Positions 42,838 through 51,853 are shown, counted from the first letter of the stretch. The stretch is 64,000 nucleotides of DNA from Solobacterium sp. (GCA_017432325.1 JAFRJJ010000083.1:1-64000), one strand, 5' to 3'. The notes: generated from the sequence alone by a model not told the origin. Numbers and translations are program-made.

Positions 42838-44523
42838 TCATGATCCTTTTTCAAGTTCCGCATTCGCCTCTTCTTCCAGCACCCTGAAAGCCACCTTGCC
42901 TACAAGTGTCTTGGGAAGTGAATCACGGAATTCTATTTCTTTCGGAATCGCATATCCCGCAGTATGTTTTTTCAGCGCATCATAGATCTTCTGTTTGATC
43001 TCTTCACTCTTCTCAACATTGTCTCTCAGGACGACATACGCTTTGACACGCTGTCCGCGCCGTTCATCTTTCACACCGATCACACAGCTGTATGAAACCT
43101 CGGGAACGCTGTCGATCACATTTTCGATCTGTCCCGGATACACATTGTATCCGTTCGTTATGATCATTCTCTTGATCCTCTGTTTGAAGAAAACATACCC
43201 TTCTTCATCCATGTATCCCAGGTCTCCGGTATACAGCCAGGTTCTACCGTCAGCCATTTTTCTCAGCGTGTGTTTTGTTTCCTCAGGATTATCCAGATAT
43301 TCCAGCATGACTGTCGGGCCTGTCAGAATGATCTCACCTTCATGACCCGGTTCCTGGACATCATCCGTACCGGGCTTGACGATCGCATAAGAGGTATCCG
43401 GGAACGGAAGACCGATCGATCCCGGCTTATACACATCTTTCGGCGTCAGACAGGAAGCCGTAACGCATTCGGTCAGACCATATCCTTCACGTACCTGGAT
43501 AGATGCACCATGTTCTTTCAGGAAATCATCCACTTTCTTCTTCAGTTCGATCGTCAGAGAGTCACCGCCGCAGAACATCCCCATCAGATAATCAAGCTTT
43601 GCCTTCTCCAGCTGGGGCATATGCAGCAGTGCTTCGAATATCGTCGGAACTCCGGCAATGAAATTCGGGCGTTTCTTTACAAGCATATCTGCGTATGTCT
43701 TGATGTTGAAATTCGGCATAAGGATGCAGCACAGACCATGAACGATGCATGTGTGAATATTGACACCAAGTCCGAATCCGTGGAACATCGGCATGCAGCT
43801 GAGCATCTTCAGGCCCGGGCCGAAATCACAGCCCAGTACACTTCTGCACTGGATCGCCAGCGCATTCATATTCAGGTCTGTCAGGCAGATGCCTTTCGGT
43901 GTACCGCTTGTTCCTCCGGAATACAGAATAACCGATGTTCTCTTCGGATCATACTTTACTGTCGGAAGATTAACATTTTCATATGTCTGCTTCAACAGTC
44001 TGCTCCAAAGAACGGAATGATCGCTGTTGGGATACTTCAGGAATTCTCTTCCGCTTGTCAGAGAATACGGAGCCTTCAGATAAACAGGAAGCTCATCCTG
44101 GATACGGGCTGTGATCACAGTTACCGGATGATCCACTTCTTCCAAAGCAGCCTCCACTTTCTCGGTAAACATATCCAGTGTCAGGATCGCCTTGGATTTG
44201 GAGATATTCAGATAAAAACTGATCTCTTTCTGTGCGGACAGCGGATGGATCATATTCGCAATCGCTCCGATCCTGTCCACTGCGTAGAAGCAGTCCAGTG
44301 CCTGCGGTACATTCGGCATGCAGATGGTAACTGCATCACCGGGGTGAATACCAATATGGATCAATGCCCTTGCGGCCGCATTGATCTTTTTTCCGAATTC
44401 GGAATATGTTGTTTTCTTGTTGTAAAACTCATATGCAGGTGCATCAGGATTCTGATGTACCATGTCTTCCACCATTTCATACATTGTTTTTGGCGGATAA
44501 AAAAGCTGTGTTTCTTCTGTCAT
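42838..44523 (-). CDS. AMP-dependent acyl-CoA synthetase
   Basis: A 561-residue ANL-family ligase. It activates a carboxylic acid with ATP and couples it to CoA. Motifs are ILYSGGTSGTPKG, REGYGLTEC, WLYTGDLGYMDEEGY and the C-terminal lysine in LPKTLVGKV. The ATG at 44523 follows AAGGGG; longer in-frame starts lack a site. Fatty-acid or other acyl specificity is not readable. It is directly followed by an E2-like acyltransferase, with the stop inside the next gene's ribosome binding region. Confidence 0.9.
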   Translation of the reverse strand: MTEETQLFYPPKTMYEMVEDMVHQNPDAPAYEFYNKKTTYSEFGKKINAAARALIHIGIHPGDAVTICMPNVPQALDCFYAVDRIGAIANMIHPLSAQKEISFYLNISKSKAILTLDMFTEKVEAALEEVDHPVTVITARIQDELPVYLKAPYSLTSGREFLKYPNSDHSVLWSRLLKQTYENVNLPTVKYDPKRTSVILYSGGTSGTPKGICLTDLNMNALAIQCRSVLGCDFGPGLKMLSCMPMFHGFGLGVNIHTCIVHGLCCILMPNFNIKTYADMLVKKRPNFIAGVPTIFEALLHMPQLEKAKLDYLMGMFCGGDSLTIELKKKVDDFLKEHGASIQVREGYGLTECVTASCLTPKDVYKPGSIGLPFPDTSYAIVKPGTDDVQEPGHEGEIILTGPTVMLEYLDNPEETKHTLRKMADGRTWLYTGDLGYMDEEGYVFFKQRIKRMIITNGYNVYPGQIENVIDSVPEVSYSCVIGVKDERRGQRVKAYVVLRDNVEKSEEIKQKIYDALKKHTAGYAIPKEIEFRDSLPKTLVGKVAFRVLEEEANAELEKGS

Positions 44524-44680
44524 AAACATTCCCCTTTCAAAACACATGCAATAATATTATCACAATCAGACAGGTGCATAACGCATTTTAACAGCATGAT
44601 TAACAGCACAAATGCTTACATTTTTATCAGTATGTACATTATCGGGCCATTTTTATGTGTGATGACAGTGTTCACATATT

Positions 44681-44699
44681 CTGCAGTATTTTACTGCAG
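44681..44699. promoter_or_regulatory. Perfect palindrome upstream of the acyl-CoA synthetase gene
   Basis: CTGCAGTA (44681-44688) and TACTGCAG (44692-44699) flank TTT. It lies between the pta terminator and the synthetase promoter region, where an operator would be expected. It could also be a second hairpin after pta. Confidence 0.5.
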
Positions 44700-44704
44700 C
44701 AGAT

Positions 44705-44734
44705 AAAAAAAGGCGGAGTTTCCTCCACCCTTTA
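44705..44734 (-). terminator. Terminator of pta
   Basis: On the minus strand AAGGGTGGAG pairs with CTCCGCCTT around GAAA with one bulge and runs into TTTTTT. Confidence 0.8.
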
Positions 44735-44753
44735 ACTTCTGAACAATCTGATG

Positions 44754-45758
44754 TTATCCGGCGATCTGAGCCTGAACAGCTGTAATTGCGATAACGCCTA
44801 CGATATCTTCCCAGAAGCATCCTCTGGAGAGATCGTTTACAGGTTTTGCAATACCCTGCAGCATCGGTCCGTAAGCTTCAGCCTTGGCAAGACGCTGTAC
44901 GAGTTTGTATGCGCTGTTTCCGCAGTCGAGGTTCGGGAATACGAGAACGTTTGCCTGACCTGCAACAGGGGAACCCGGAGCTTTGGAAGCTGCTACGCTC
45001 GGAACGATCGCTGCATCGACCTGCAGTTCGCCGTCGCATACGAGATCCGGATACTGAGCATGTGCTGCTTCAACTGCAGCAACTACCTTATCAACAAGTG
45101 CATGTTTTGCGCTTCCCTTTGAGGAATGGGAAATAAACGCAACCTTAGCTTCTCCGCCTACCAGCTGTGTGTAGCTCTTTGCGGAATCCGCAGCGATAGC
45201 AGCGAGCTGATCGCTGTCAGGATCCTGGTTCAGTCCGCAGTCAGCGAATACGAATGTACCATTATTGCCGAATTCGCAGTTCGGAACGTCCATTACAAAG
45301 AATGCCGAAACAAGTTTTGCACCGGGAGCTGTCTTCAGGATCTGAAGTGCAGGACGAAGTGTATTAGCTGTTGAATGGCATGCACCGGAAACAAGTCCGT
45401 CAGCATCGCCCATCTTTACCATCATAACGCCGAATGTTGTACGGTCGCCCAACAGAGCCTGGCGTGCCAGTTCTTCTGTCATGCCCTTCTTCTTACGGAG
45501 TTCTGTCAGAGTTGCTACATATTCATCAAGTTTTGCGCATGTTTCGGGATTAACGATAGCTGCGCCGGAAATGTCAACACCGTATTTTTCAGCATCAGCT
45601 TTGACAACACTTTCTTCACCGATCAGGATGATGTCTGCCAGTTTTTCTTCAAGTGCCTTAGCTGCTGCTCTGATTGTTCTTTCATCTTCTGATTCAGGAA
45701 GAACAATGCGTTTTACACTGCTTCTTGCTTTTTCTTTGATAATGTCAATAAATGCCAT
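44754..45758 (-). CDS. pta: Phosphate acetyltransferase
   Basis: A 334-residue Pta that converts acetyl-CoA and phosphate to acetyl phosphate, the first step of the acetate branch. Seen are RIVLPESEDERT at the N-terminus, GDADGLVSGACHSTA, and SHSSKGSAKH. AGGAGG stands 11 bases upstream of the ATG. No acetate kinase gene lies beside it. The 216-base upstream region contains repeats that could form an RNA structure. Confidence 0.96.
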   Translation of the reverse strand: MAFIDIIKEKARSSVKRIVLPESEDERTIRAAAKALEEKLADIILIGEESVVKADAEKYGVDISGAAIVNPETCAKLDEYVATLTELRKKKGMTEELARQALLGDRTTFGVMMVKMGDADGLVSGACHSTANTLRPALQILKTAPGAKLVSAFFVMDVPNCEFGNNGTFVFADCGLNQDPDSDQLAAIAADSAKSYTQLVGGEAKVAFISHSSKGSAKHALVDKVVAAVEAAHAQYPDLVCDGELQVDAAIVPSVAASKAPGSPVAGQANVLVFPNLDCGNSAYKLVQRLAKAEAYGPMLQGIAKPVNDLSRGCFWEDIVGVIAITAVQAQIAG

Positions 45759-45813
45759 GAGATCGATATCCTCCTATACTTTCTAATAAAATTTTAGTAT
45801 TCATTGATGCTTA

Positions 45814-45954
45814 AATCAAACGTATTTTCCACAAACCATGATATTATTCCGGGCGCTGAACAGGACCCGGCACAGCTTCCCGGTCTGTAAAGAACCAGGC
45901 ACATTTCAGCCCTGTTCCGTACAGCTTGTTATTCCGGAATTCGTTTGATCAAAC
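45814..45954. other. Structured element upstream of pta
   Basis: Nested repeats fill this stretch. ATCAAACG (about 45814) is complemented by CGTTTGAT (45942-45949). TTATTCCGG occurs directly repeated at 45844-45852 and 45929-45937. GAACAGG (45858-45864) pairs with CCTGTTC (45911-45917). An inner hairpin, CCTGGT with ACCGGG on the minus strand, lies within. It could be a 5' leader RNA of pta or a small insertion flanked by a 9-base duplication. No known riboswitch class is recognisable to me. Confidence 0.45.
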
Positions 45955-45974
45955 CTGCTGTTTTATGCTGTTTT

Positions 45975-46754
45975 TCAGATTTCTTCCTTCATGCTGTGTT
46001 CCAGCGCATCCGTGATCTTATCAACTACAAATGTGGCTGCTTCCTGTACTTCTTTCGGAGCGTACGGGAATGTATAAGATACATCGCTGGCAAGCAGCAG
46101 AGGCATATCATTGATGGAATCTCCGATACCGTAGAGACGGATGCCGTCGTATTTATCTGCATAGAACTTCTTCAGACGTTCCACACCGATACCTTTTGTG
46201 CAGCCCTTCGGCGCAATGTCAACTTCAACAACGTTCTGGAACGCGTTGACGTATTCGCCGTACATCTCATTGATTTTCTTTGCCAGAGCTGCTGCTTCTT
46301 CATAGCTGTGGCAGTGTACACCAAGCTGATGAACAAGACCTTCCATAGCATCTTTCATTCCGGTGATGACATGGTATTCACCGGGATAATCCATTTCTTC
46401 AAACACGTTGATGACACCGTTGATATCAATTGAAATACGGTGCTCGCTGTGAGATACCGGGTTAACTGTATGGCAGATCTGGTCAACGATATCCCTGTCG
46501 ATGCCGCGGCGGTAGATCTCGTTCAGATCACCGTCGACAATGTTTGCGCCGGTACTGGTGATGTAGAAATCAGGTTTGATCAGTCCGGAAATAAACGGTG
46601 TCAGTCCGCCTACCTGTCTGCCTGTGCACAGACCGAAAAGATGCCCGGCAGCCTGATATTCCCTGATCTTTTCAACATTTTCAGGAGGCAGTTTCACATC
46701 TGCCTTATAAAAATACAGTGTTCCGTCAAAATCACTCGCAAATACTTTTTTCAT
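45975..46754 (-). CDS. HAD-IIB (Cof-type) sugar phosphatase
   Basis: A 259-residue HAD phosphatase. The ATG at 46754 follows GGAG. Motif I is ASDFDGTLYF, and motif IV GDSINDMPLL is clear, with the C2B cap between about residues 85 and 185. Relatives remove phosphate from sugar phosphates or FMN. The substrate is not evident. Confidence 0.9.
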   Translation of the reverse strand: MKKVFASDFDGTLYFYKADVKLPPENVEKIREYQAAGHLFGLCTGRQVGGLTPFISGLIKPDFYITSTGANIVDGDLNEIYRRGIDRDIVDQICHTVNPVSHSEHRISIDINGVINVFEEMDYPGEYHVITGMKDAMEGLVHQLGVHCHSYEEAAALAKKINEMYGEYVNAFQNVVEVDIAPKGCTKGIGVERLKKFYADKYDGIRLYGIGDSINDMPLLLASDVSYTFPYAPKEVQEAATFVVDKITDALEHSMKEEI

Positions 46755-46822
46755 ATGATTATCACTCCGATCCTTTGACAACATCGTATCATGAATCAGC
46801 TTGTTCTTGGTACATGTTCTGC

Positions 46823-47743
46823 TTACATCCAGCGTTTCTTTTTGAACCAGTACAGCAGAACAACGACGATCAGAATACTGACTAGGATCACACCGGGATA
46901 ACCGTATGGCGACCTCAGCTCAGGCATGTATATAAAGTTCATGCCATACCATCCTACGATCAATGTCAGCGGCATAAAGATCGTTGTAATAACGGTCAGA
47001 AGCGTTACGATCTTGTTCTGGCGGATACTCAGCTGCTCACTGACAAGGTCTCTGAGCTGTACAATAAATTCTCTCAGCTGGATCACAGTATCCTGCAGCC
47101 GCTTGACACGTTCCGTAAACAATTTGAAATAGCGGAGATTCTCCTCATAGAAAAACTCATTTTCATTCTCTTCCAGCTCCTGGCTGAGATCGATCAGATG
47201 TTCATAATGCTTCTGAAGATCCAGCAGCTCATAACGGATATCATTCAGCTGGATCGGATATTCCTCAATATCACCGCACATGATCCCGTTTTCGATCCCG
47301 CTCAGATTCTCTTCCACCATTTCCAGCATATTCATGTCATTCTTGATCGTTTCTTCCAGAAAATCGTAAAGAAGACGTTCCAGGGAAGGAAGCTTCCATT
47401 TTTTAGTTGCCTGGATATCGCGGATAACGCTCTCAGCGTAATCATCTTCATCAACAAAAACGATCCCACGCTCATCCAGTGCGAACGCAAGCTGTTTTTT
47501 CTGGCCGGTATAATTTTCATGATCGGGAATATTAAACGTCCCGGTCAATGAATCATAGTTCACGACAGCCTTGGTTTCACGGATCTGCTTCAGATCCATG
47601 TCAATATCGATTCCCATGTGGAACACATCAGTCAGACCGCGGTACTCATCCGGTGTCACGATGGCACAGTACTGATATTCTCTTTTCTTGATCTCTTCAA
47701 TGAGACATTCTGTCAAAGTTTCCTGTATCAGATAGCATTTCAT
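46823..47743 (-). CDS. corA: CorA family magnesium/cobalt transporter
   Basis: A 306-residue CorA-type divalent cation channel. The cytoplasmic funnel and long helix (about 120-245) lead into two C-terminal membrane helices. The selectivity motif YGMNF is present after the first helix, and the protein ends in the basic tail KKKRWM. It imports Mg(II). It is a single gene. Confidence 0.94.
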   Translation of the reverse strand: MKCYLIQETLTECLIEEIKKREYQYCAIVTPDEYRGLTDVFHMGIDIDMDLKQIRETKAVVNYDSLTGTFNIPDHENYTGQKKQLAFALDERGIVFVDEDDYAESVIRDIQATKKWKLPSLERLLYDFLEETIKNDMNMLEMVEENLSGIENGIMCGDIEEYPIQLNDIRYELLDLQKHYEHLIDLSQELEENENEFFYEENLRYFKLFTERVKRLQDTVIQLREFIVQLRDLVSEQLSIRQNKIVTLLTVITTIFMPLTLIVGWYGMNFIYMPELRSPYGYPGVILVSILIVVVLLYWFKKKRWM

Positions 47744-47968
47744 AAGTATCTCCGTTTTTAGGTATATTATATACTCCCTGTGTAAAAAAGCTTATGTGTT
47801 AATAATCAGATACCTCTCCGGAACCTGATTCTGCGTCAGGCAGTAAAAAGTCATTATCACTCTTTTTGATGTACAATCAGCAGTAAGATAACCATGAGGA
47901 TATCAGAATATGCACATGTACGGATACATGGCCTGACAGAACACAGAAAAGAAGAGGTATTGGCTAAC

Positions 47969-48553
47969 ATGAAAGTTGTATTGATCAACGGCAGCAGAAA
48001 TGAAAAAGGATGCACATTTACAGCACTGAGTGAGATCTCGGAAACATTGAATGCACACGGAATCGGCACTGAACTGTTCTTCACCGGTCTTGATCCGGTC
48101 AATGGCAGCATTGATCAGATCGTTGATACAGTCGGGGAGGCCATGAAAGAAGCAGACGGACTGATCGTCGGCTCCCCTGTTTATTATGCGTCACCCTCAG
48201 GAGAAGTACTCGCCTTCCTGGACAGACTGTTTTCGAAGTACGGAAAGGTCATGAAGCATAAGCCTGCAGCTGCAGTCGTATCCGCCAGAAGAGCCGGAAC
48301 AACATCATCATTTGATGTTCTGAACAAATACTTCACCATCAATGAAATGCCTGTCGTATCTTCAAGATACTGGAATATGGTCCATGGTTATACACCTGAC
48401 GACGTCAGACAGGATGAAGAAGGACTGCTGATCATGCGTGTTCTTGCGGACAATATGGCATGGCTGCTGAAATGTATTGAAGCTGGAAAAGCAGCAGGTA
48501 TCGATGTGCCCGCACAGCGTGAACGTGTCGTCACAAACTTTATCAAGCGCTGA
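47969..48553 (+). CDS. Flavodoxin-fold NAD(P)H-dependent FMN reductase
   Basis: A 194-residue flavoprotein. MKVVLINGSRNEKG opens with the FMN phosphate loop, and GSPVYYASPSGEVLAFLDR is typical of the iron-sulfur/quinone reductase branch. The ATG at 47969 is chosen because it begins the family consensus; AGAGG is about 11 bases upstream. An in-frame start at 47894 would add 25 residues that look unlike the family. Confidence 0.88.
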   Translation: MKVVLINGSRNEKGCTFTALSEISETLNAHGIGTELFFTGLDPVNGSIDQIVDTVGEAMKEADGLIVGSPVYYASPSGEVLAFLDRLFSKYGKVMKHKPAAAVVSARRAGTTSSFDVLNKYFTINEMPVVSSRYWNMVHGYTPDDVRQDEEGLLIMRVLADNMAWLLKCIEAGKAAGIDVPAQRERVVTNFIKR

Positions 48554-48578
48554 GCATTCAGAACGTATGCATTTACCG

Positions 48579-48618
48579 GGCATGGGTCTCCGTGGTTTTT
48601 GGAGCCATGCCTTTTTTT
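48579..48618 (+). terminator. Terminator of the flavodoxin-fold reductase gene
   Basis: GGCATGG (48579-48585) pairs with CCATGCC (48605-48611), extended by CTCC/GGAG, and is followed by seven T residues. Confidence 0.85.
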
Positions 48619-48640
48619 ATTTCGACTTCAGCAAACATAC

Positions 48641-48677
48641 AAAAACTCCCGTACTTTTGATAGTACAGGAGCATTTT
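48641..48677 (-). terminator. Terminator of pyk
   Basis: On the minus strand CTCCTGTAC pairs with GTACGGGAG around 8 bases and is followed by TTTTT. Confidence 0.85.
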
Positions 48678-48700
48678 TGTTTACAGCTGATGATCAGCGT

Positions 48701-50113
48701 TTATGCAGCATCGATCTTGATCAGATTTGTATTTCCGGACTGACCGTTTGTAATACCGCCGGTAATAACGATCCTGTCCCCGGGCTGCAGATCCAGTGCT
48801 GCGATCGCTTCTTTCCTTGCGCTGAAGAACAGCACTTCCGTTGACGGGAATGATTCACAGAGTCTCGGTGTTACACCCCAGGAAAGAGCCAGCTTCCGCC
48901 ACGCCTTTTCACTGGTCGTCAGACCGATGATATCGACCGGTGCGCGGAATCTTGAAACCAGACGGGCAGTCAGGCTGGATAATGTGCAGGCAACGATCGC
49001 CTTTGCCTTAATATCGATCGCCATGCCGCATGTAGCGTGAGATATCGCATCCACATCATTGCTGATCATGAACTCATTATCGTGGAACCGCTTCTCATAG
49101 TTGATGCTGTTTTCTGTTTCAACAGCAATCTTAGCCATCGCTTCAACAGCCTGGACAGGATATAAACCTGCAGCTGTTTCTCCCGACAGCATAACAGCGC
49201 TGGATCCGTCATATACCGCATTGGCTACGTCGGAAACTTCCGCACGTGTAGGTCTCGGTTTCTGGATCATGGATTCCAGCATTTCCGTAGCTGTAATAGC
49301 GCGTTTGCCGAGCATTCTGCACTTTGCGATCAGATCCTTCTGAATATGAGGGAGCTGTTCAAACGGGATCTCAACACCCAGATCACCTCTGGCCACCATG
49401 ATACCGTCACACGCTTCACAGATCTCACTGATATGATCAACACCGGACTGGTTCTCTATCTTAGCGATCAGATCAATATCGGATGCATTGTGCTCGTCCA
49501 GTACTTTCTGGACATCCAGCAGGTCCTGCTTCACGGAAACAAAGGAACATGCAATGAAGTCCACTCCGTTCTCGATACCGAAAATGATGTCCTTTTCATC
49601 CTGCTCTGACAGATATTTCTGATGCAGATGTTTTCCTGGGAAACTCATTGACTTACGGTCACTGATCACTCCTCCGGAGATAACTTCTGTCAGGATCTCT
49701 GAACCATTGATCTCCTTGACGCAGAAATTCAGAAGTCCATTGTTTACCAGGATCGTATCCCCAGGCTGAAGTTCCTTTGCCAGATCCGCATAGCTGACAG
49801 ATGCTCTATGTCCGTTTCCGACGATCTGCTCTGTTGTAAAGGTAAATTCAGACCCTTCAGCAACTTCTGCTTTTCCGTTTTCGAATGTTCCTACCCTGAA
49901 TTCAGGCCCCTTTGTATCAAGCAGGATCGCGATCGGAAGATTCAGTTCTTCTCTGACTTTCTTGATCCTGTCGATCTTCACCTGATGTTCTTCATGTGTT
50001 CCGTGAGAGAAGTTCAGTCGTGCAACGTTCATGCCGGCAAGGCAGAGTTTTTTGAGCATCTCCTCAGATTCACTTGCAGGTCCGATCGTGCATATAATCT
50101 TTGTTTTTCTCAT
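48701..50113 (-). CDS. pyk: Pyruvate kinase
   Basis: A 470-residue glycolytic kinase that makes pyruvate and ATP from PEP. KIICTIGPASES, ARLNFSHG, LLDTKGPEFR, MVARGDLGVEIP and ATEMLESM are all present. It lacks the extra C-terminal PEP-utilising domain found in some Bacilli. GAGGTG lies upstream of the ATG. Its product feeds both the HPr-fused D-LDH and, through acetyl-CoA, Pta in this window. Confidence 0.97.
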   Translation of the reverse strand: MRKTKIICTIGPASESEEMLKKLCLAGMNVARLNFSHGTHEEHQVKIDRIKKVREELNLPIAILLDTKGPEFRVGTFENGKAEVAEGSEFTFTTEQIVGNGHRASVSYADLAKELQPGDTILVNNGLLNFCVKEINGSEILTEVISGGVISDRKSMSFPGKHLHQKYLSEQDEKDIIFGIENGVDFIACSFVSVKQDLLDVQKVLDEHNASDIDLIAKIENQSGVDHISEICEACDGIMVARGDLGVEIPFEQLPHIQKDLIAKCRMLGKRAITATEMLESMIQKPRPTRAEVSDVANAVYDGSSAVMLSGETAAGLYPVQAVEAMAKIAVETENSINYEKRFHDNEFMISNDVDAISHATCGMAIDIKAKAIVACTLSSLTARLVSRFRAPVDIIGLTTSEKAWRKLALSWGVTPRLCESFPSTEVLFFSARKEAIAALDLQPGDRIVITGGITNGQSGNTNLIKIDAA

Positions 50114-50319
50114 AATTATTCACCTCTTCATAATAGGCTGATGCATTTTCATCCAAGCCGGGCATTACCGGCTGTTGGTACAATAGCATCTTTTTTCAAT
50201 TAATTCCATGGCATAATTCAACGAATACGCTTCCAAAAACGAACTTTTTTCAACAAAGCTCAACGCTGATCCGCAAGCGATCTTTTAATCATTTATAAAT
50301 TACTAAATGTAATTTATAT

Positions 50320-50348
50320 TTGACATTTTGCAATATAGATACTATATT
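50320..50348 (+). promoter_or_regulatory. Promoter of the membrane protein/XRE operon
   Basis: A consensus TTGACA (50320-50325) and TATATT (50343-50348) are exactly 17 bases apart. Confidence 0.85.
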
Positions 50349-50349
50349 G
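50331..50349. promoter_or_regulatory. Palindromic operator over the -10
   Basis: CAATATAG (50331-50338) and CTATATTG (50342-50349) are perfect arms around ATA. They cover the -10, as expected for autoregulation by the XRE protein encoded in the same operon. Confidence 0.65.
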
Positions 50350-50388
50350 AGATTGCAGAGGACATATCGTCCTCAAAAGGAGAAAAAT

Positions 50389-50904
50389 ATGGAAGACGCT
50401 TTGATCATAGCCGGCAGCATGGCTGCTGCATTCGTCGTTGCGATGATTTTCAATATTGCCGGCAGAAAGACAGGCAGGCAGATGGACAGACAATTTGATG
50501 AAAGACAGATCATTGCACGGAACAAGGCCTATATGACCGGTTTCTTTGTTGTTCTGCTGCTCATGATGGCTGATATACTTCTGAAAATGACCGGGAACGC
50601 ATTTTACATGGATCCGCTGGGTGAACTAAGCGCAGTATTGATCAGCATAGGTGTATTCGCCGTCCTGGCTATATGGAATGATGCATTTCTTATACCTACT
50701 CAGAAACCGGGTCTTCTGATCCTGCTGTATTGTGTGGTCACTATAGAGAGAATGATCCGCTTCCTGTTCAGCCTTAAGAACGGTGAATGCTTCAGCGACG
50801 GCAGGCTGACACTTTCCTGCATAAACGGTGTTGCAGCCTTGATATTCTTTGCCGTTTTCGTTTCGTTTCTTATTAAACAGCACAGCAGCGGATCCGAGGA
50901 CTGA
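50389..50904 (+). CDS. Four-helix membrane protein of an XRE-linked operon
   Basis: A 171-residue protein with about four or five membrane helices (near 5-25, 50-68, 80-98, 108-126 and 150-166). AAGGAG precedes the ATG. The cytoplasmic loop after helix 1 contains QFDERQIIARNKA, a pattern I associate with small membrane proteins encoded next to Cro/CI-type regulators. Its function is unknown. It is followed after 3 bases by the regulator. Confidence 0.8.
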   Translation: MEDALIIAGSMAAAFVVAMIFNIAGRKTGRQMDRQFDERQIIARNKAYMTGFFVVLLLMMADILLKMTGNAFYMDPLGELSAVLISIGVFAVLAIWNDAFLIPTQKPGLLILLYCVVTIERMIRFLFSLKNGECFSDGRLTLSCINGVAALIFFAVFVSFLIKQHSSGSED

Positions 50905-50907
50905 GGT

Positions 50908-51102
50908 ATGAAAAACCTGAAGATGAAAGCTGCCAGGGCTGCCAAAGACTATTCCCAGCAGCAGCTGGCTGATATTGTCGGTGTTACAAGACAGACGATC
51001 AATGCGATCGAAAAAGGAGATTACAATCCCACGATCAAACTGTGTCTGGCAATATGCAAAGCACTGGATAAAACACTCGATGAACTGTTTGGGGAAGATT
51101 AG
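50908..51102 (+). CDS. XRE-family transcriptional regulator, short
   Basis: A 64-residue helix-turn-helix protein consisting almost only of the Cro/CI domain (SQQQLADIVGVTRQTINAIE). Proteins of this size bind palindromes as dimers and often repress their own operon. It starts 3 bases after the membrane protein stop. A perfect palindrome sits on the operon -10. Confidence 0.93.
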   Translation: MKNLKMKAARAAKDYSQQQLADIVGVTRQTINAIEKGDYNPTIKLCLAICKALDKTLDELFGED

Positions 51103-51112
51103 ATCATAACGA

Positions 51113-51135
51113 CAGACATTCCCTGTCTGCATGTC
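51113..51135 (+). terminator. Probable terminator after the XRE gene
   Basis: CAGACA (51113-51118) pairs with TGTCTG (51124-51129), followed by CATGTCTTTT. The stem is short. Confidence 0.5.
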
Positions 51136-51208
51136 TTTTCACTTGCTGGTGTATAACACAGAGAAATTTGCTAAAATATGCATATACAGATTGAGAGGAG
51201 ACAATCAT

Positions 51209-51853
51209 ATGTCTGTTGAAATCAAAGAATATTATAATCCCAACAGTCCGCTGAAGCTTCGTGTTGCCAGAGGACACTTCGCAACCAGCCACAGCCACAT
51301 TAATTATTATGTAGATCTGACTTTCACCAAGCACAGACTATCTGAAGCAAAAGAAGCTGCCAGACAGCTGACTGCCAAATACAAGAGTTCCACCATCATT
51401 GACACGATCCTGTGTCTGGATGGCACTGAAGTCGTCGGTGCATGCATGGCCAGTGATCTCACCAAGAGCGGATTCCAGAGCATTAACCTTCATAATACTG
51501 TTTATGTCCTGACTCCCGAACATACGACAGGCAGCCAGCTCATCTTCCGTGACAACACAAAGATGATGATCGAAGGAAAACATGTCCTGATCCTTGCCGC
51601 ATCCATCACTACCGGATATACCGTACAAGGCGGTATCGAAGCAGTCAATTACTACGGTGGAACTGTTGTTGGTGTCAGCTCGATCTTCGCATCAATGAAA
51701 GAATGTGCAGGATTCCCTGTTTACTCAGTATTCAATACCGATTACTTTATGAACGACTATCTGAGCACACAGTACCATGATTGTCCTTTATGCAAAAAAG
51801 GCGTCAAGCTGGATGGTATCGTCAACACATTCGGTATCTCGTATTTCAAATAA
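51209..51853 (+). CDS. Divergent phosphoribosyltransferase-fold protein
   Basis: A 214-residue type I PRTase-like protein, often annotated as orotate phosphoribosyltransferase-like. The ATG at 51209 follows GAGGAG. The PRPP motif aligns as VLILAASITTG, with Ala130-Ala131 where active enzymes have two acidic residues. The TTG phosphate loop is kept. A C-terminal CPLC pair (192, 195) could bind zinc. It may be a substrate sensor or a non-standard transferase. I recall similar annotated proteins in Clostridia, so the change may be general to this branch. Confidence 0.8.
   Translation: MSVEIKEYYNPNSPLKLRVARGHFATSHSHINYYVDLTFTKHRLSEAKEAARQLTAKYKSSTIIDTILCLDGTEVVGACMASDLTKSGFQSINLHNTVYVLTPEHTTGSQLIFRDNTKMMIEGKHVLILAASITTGYTVQGGIEAVNYYGGTVVGVSSIFASMKECAGFPVYSVFNTDYFMNDYLSTQYHDCPLCKKGVKLDGIVNTFGISYFK

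Noticed and set aside
43270..44706. Long open frame (478 codons) on the plus strand
   Set aside because: It is antisense to the acyl-CoA synthetase, Cys- and His-rich in a shadow-frame way, and lacks a binding site or recognisable domain.
50626..51132. Open frame of 168 codons on the minus strand
   Set aside because: It is antisense to both the membrane protein and the XRE gene, which have a clear promoter and binding sites.
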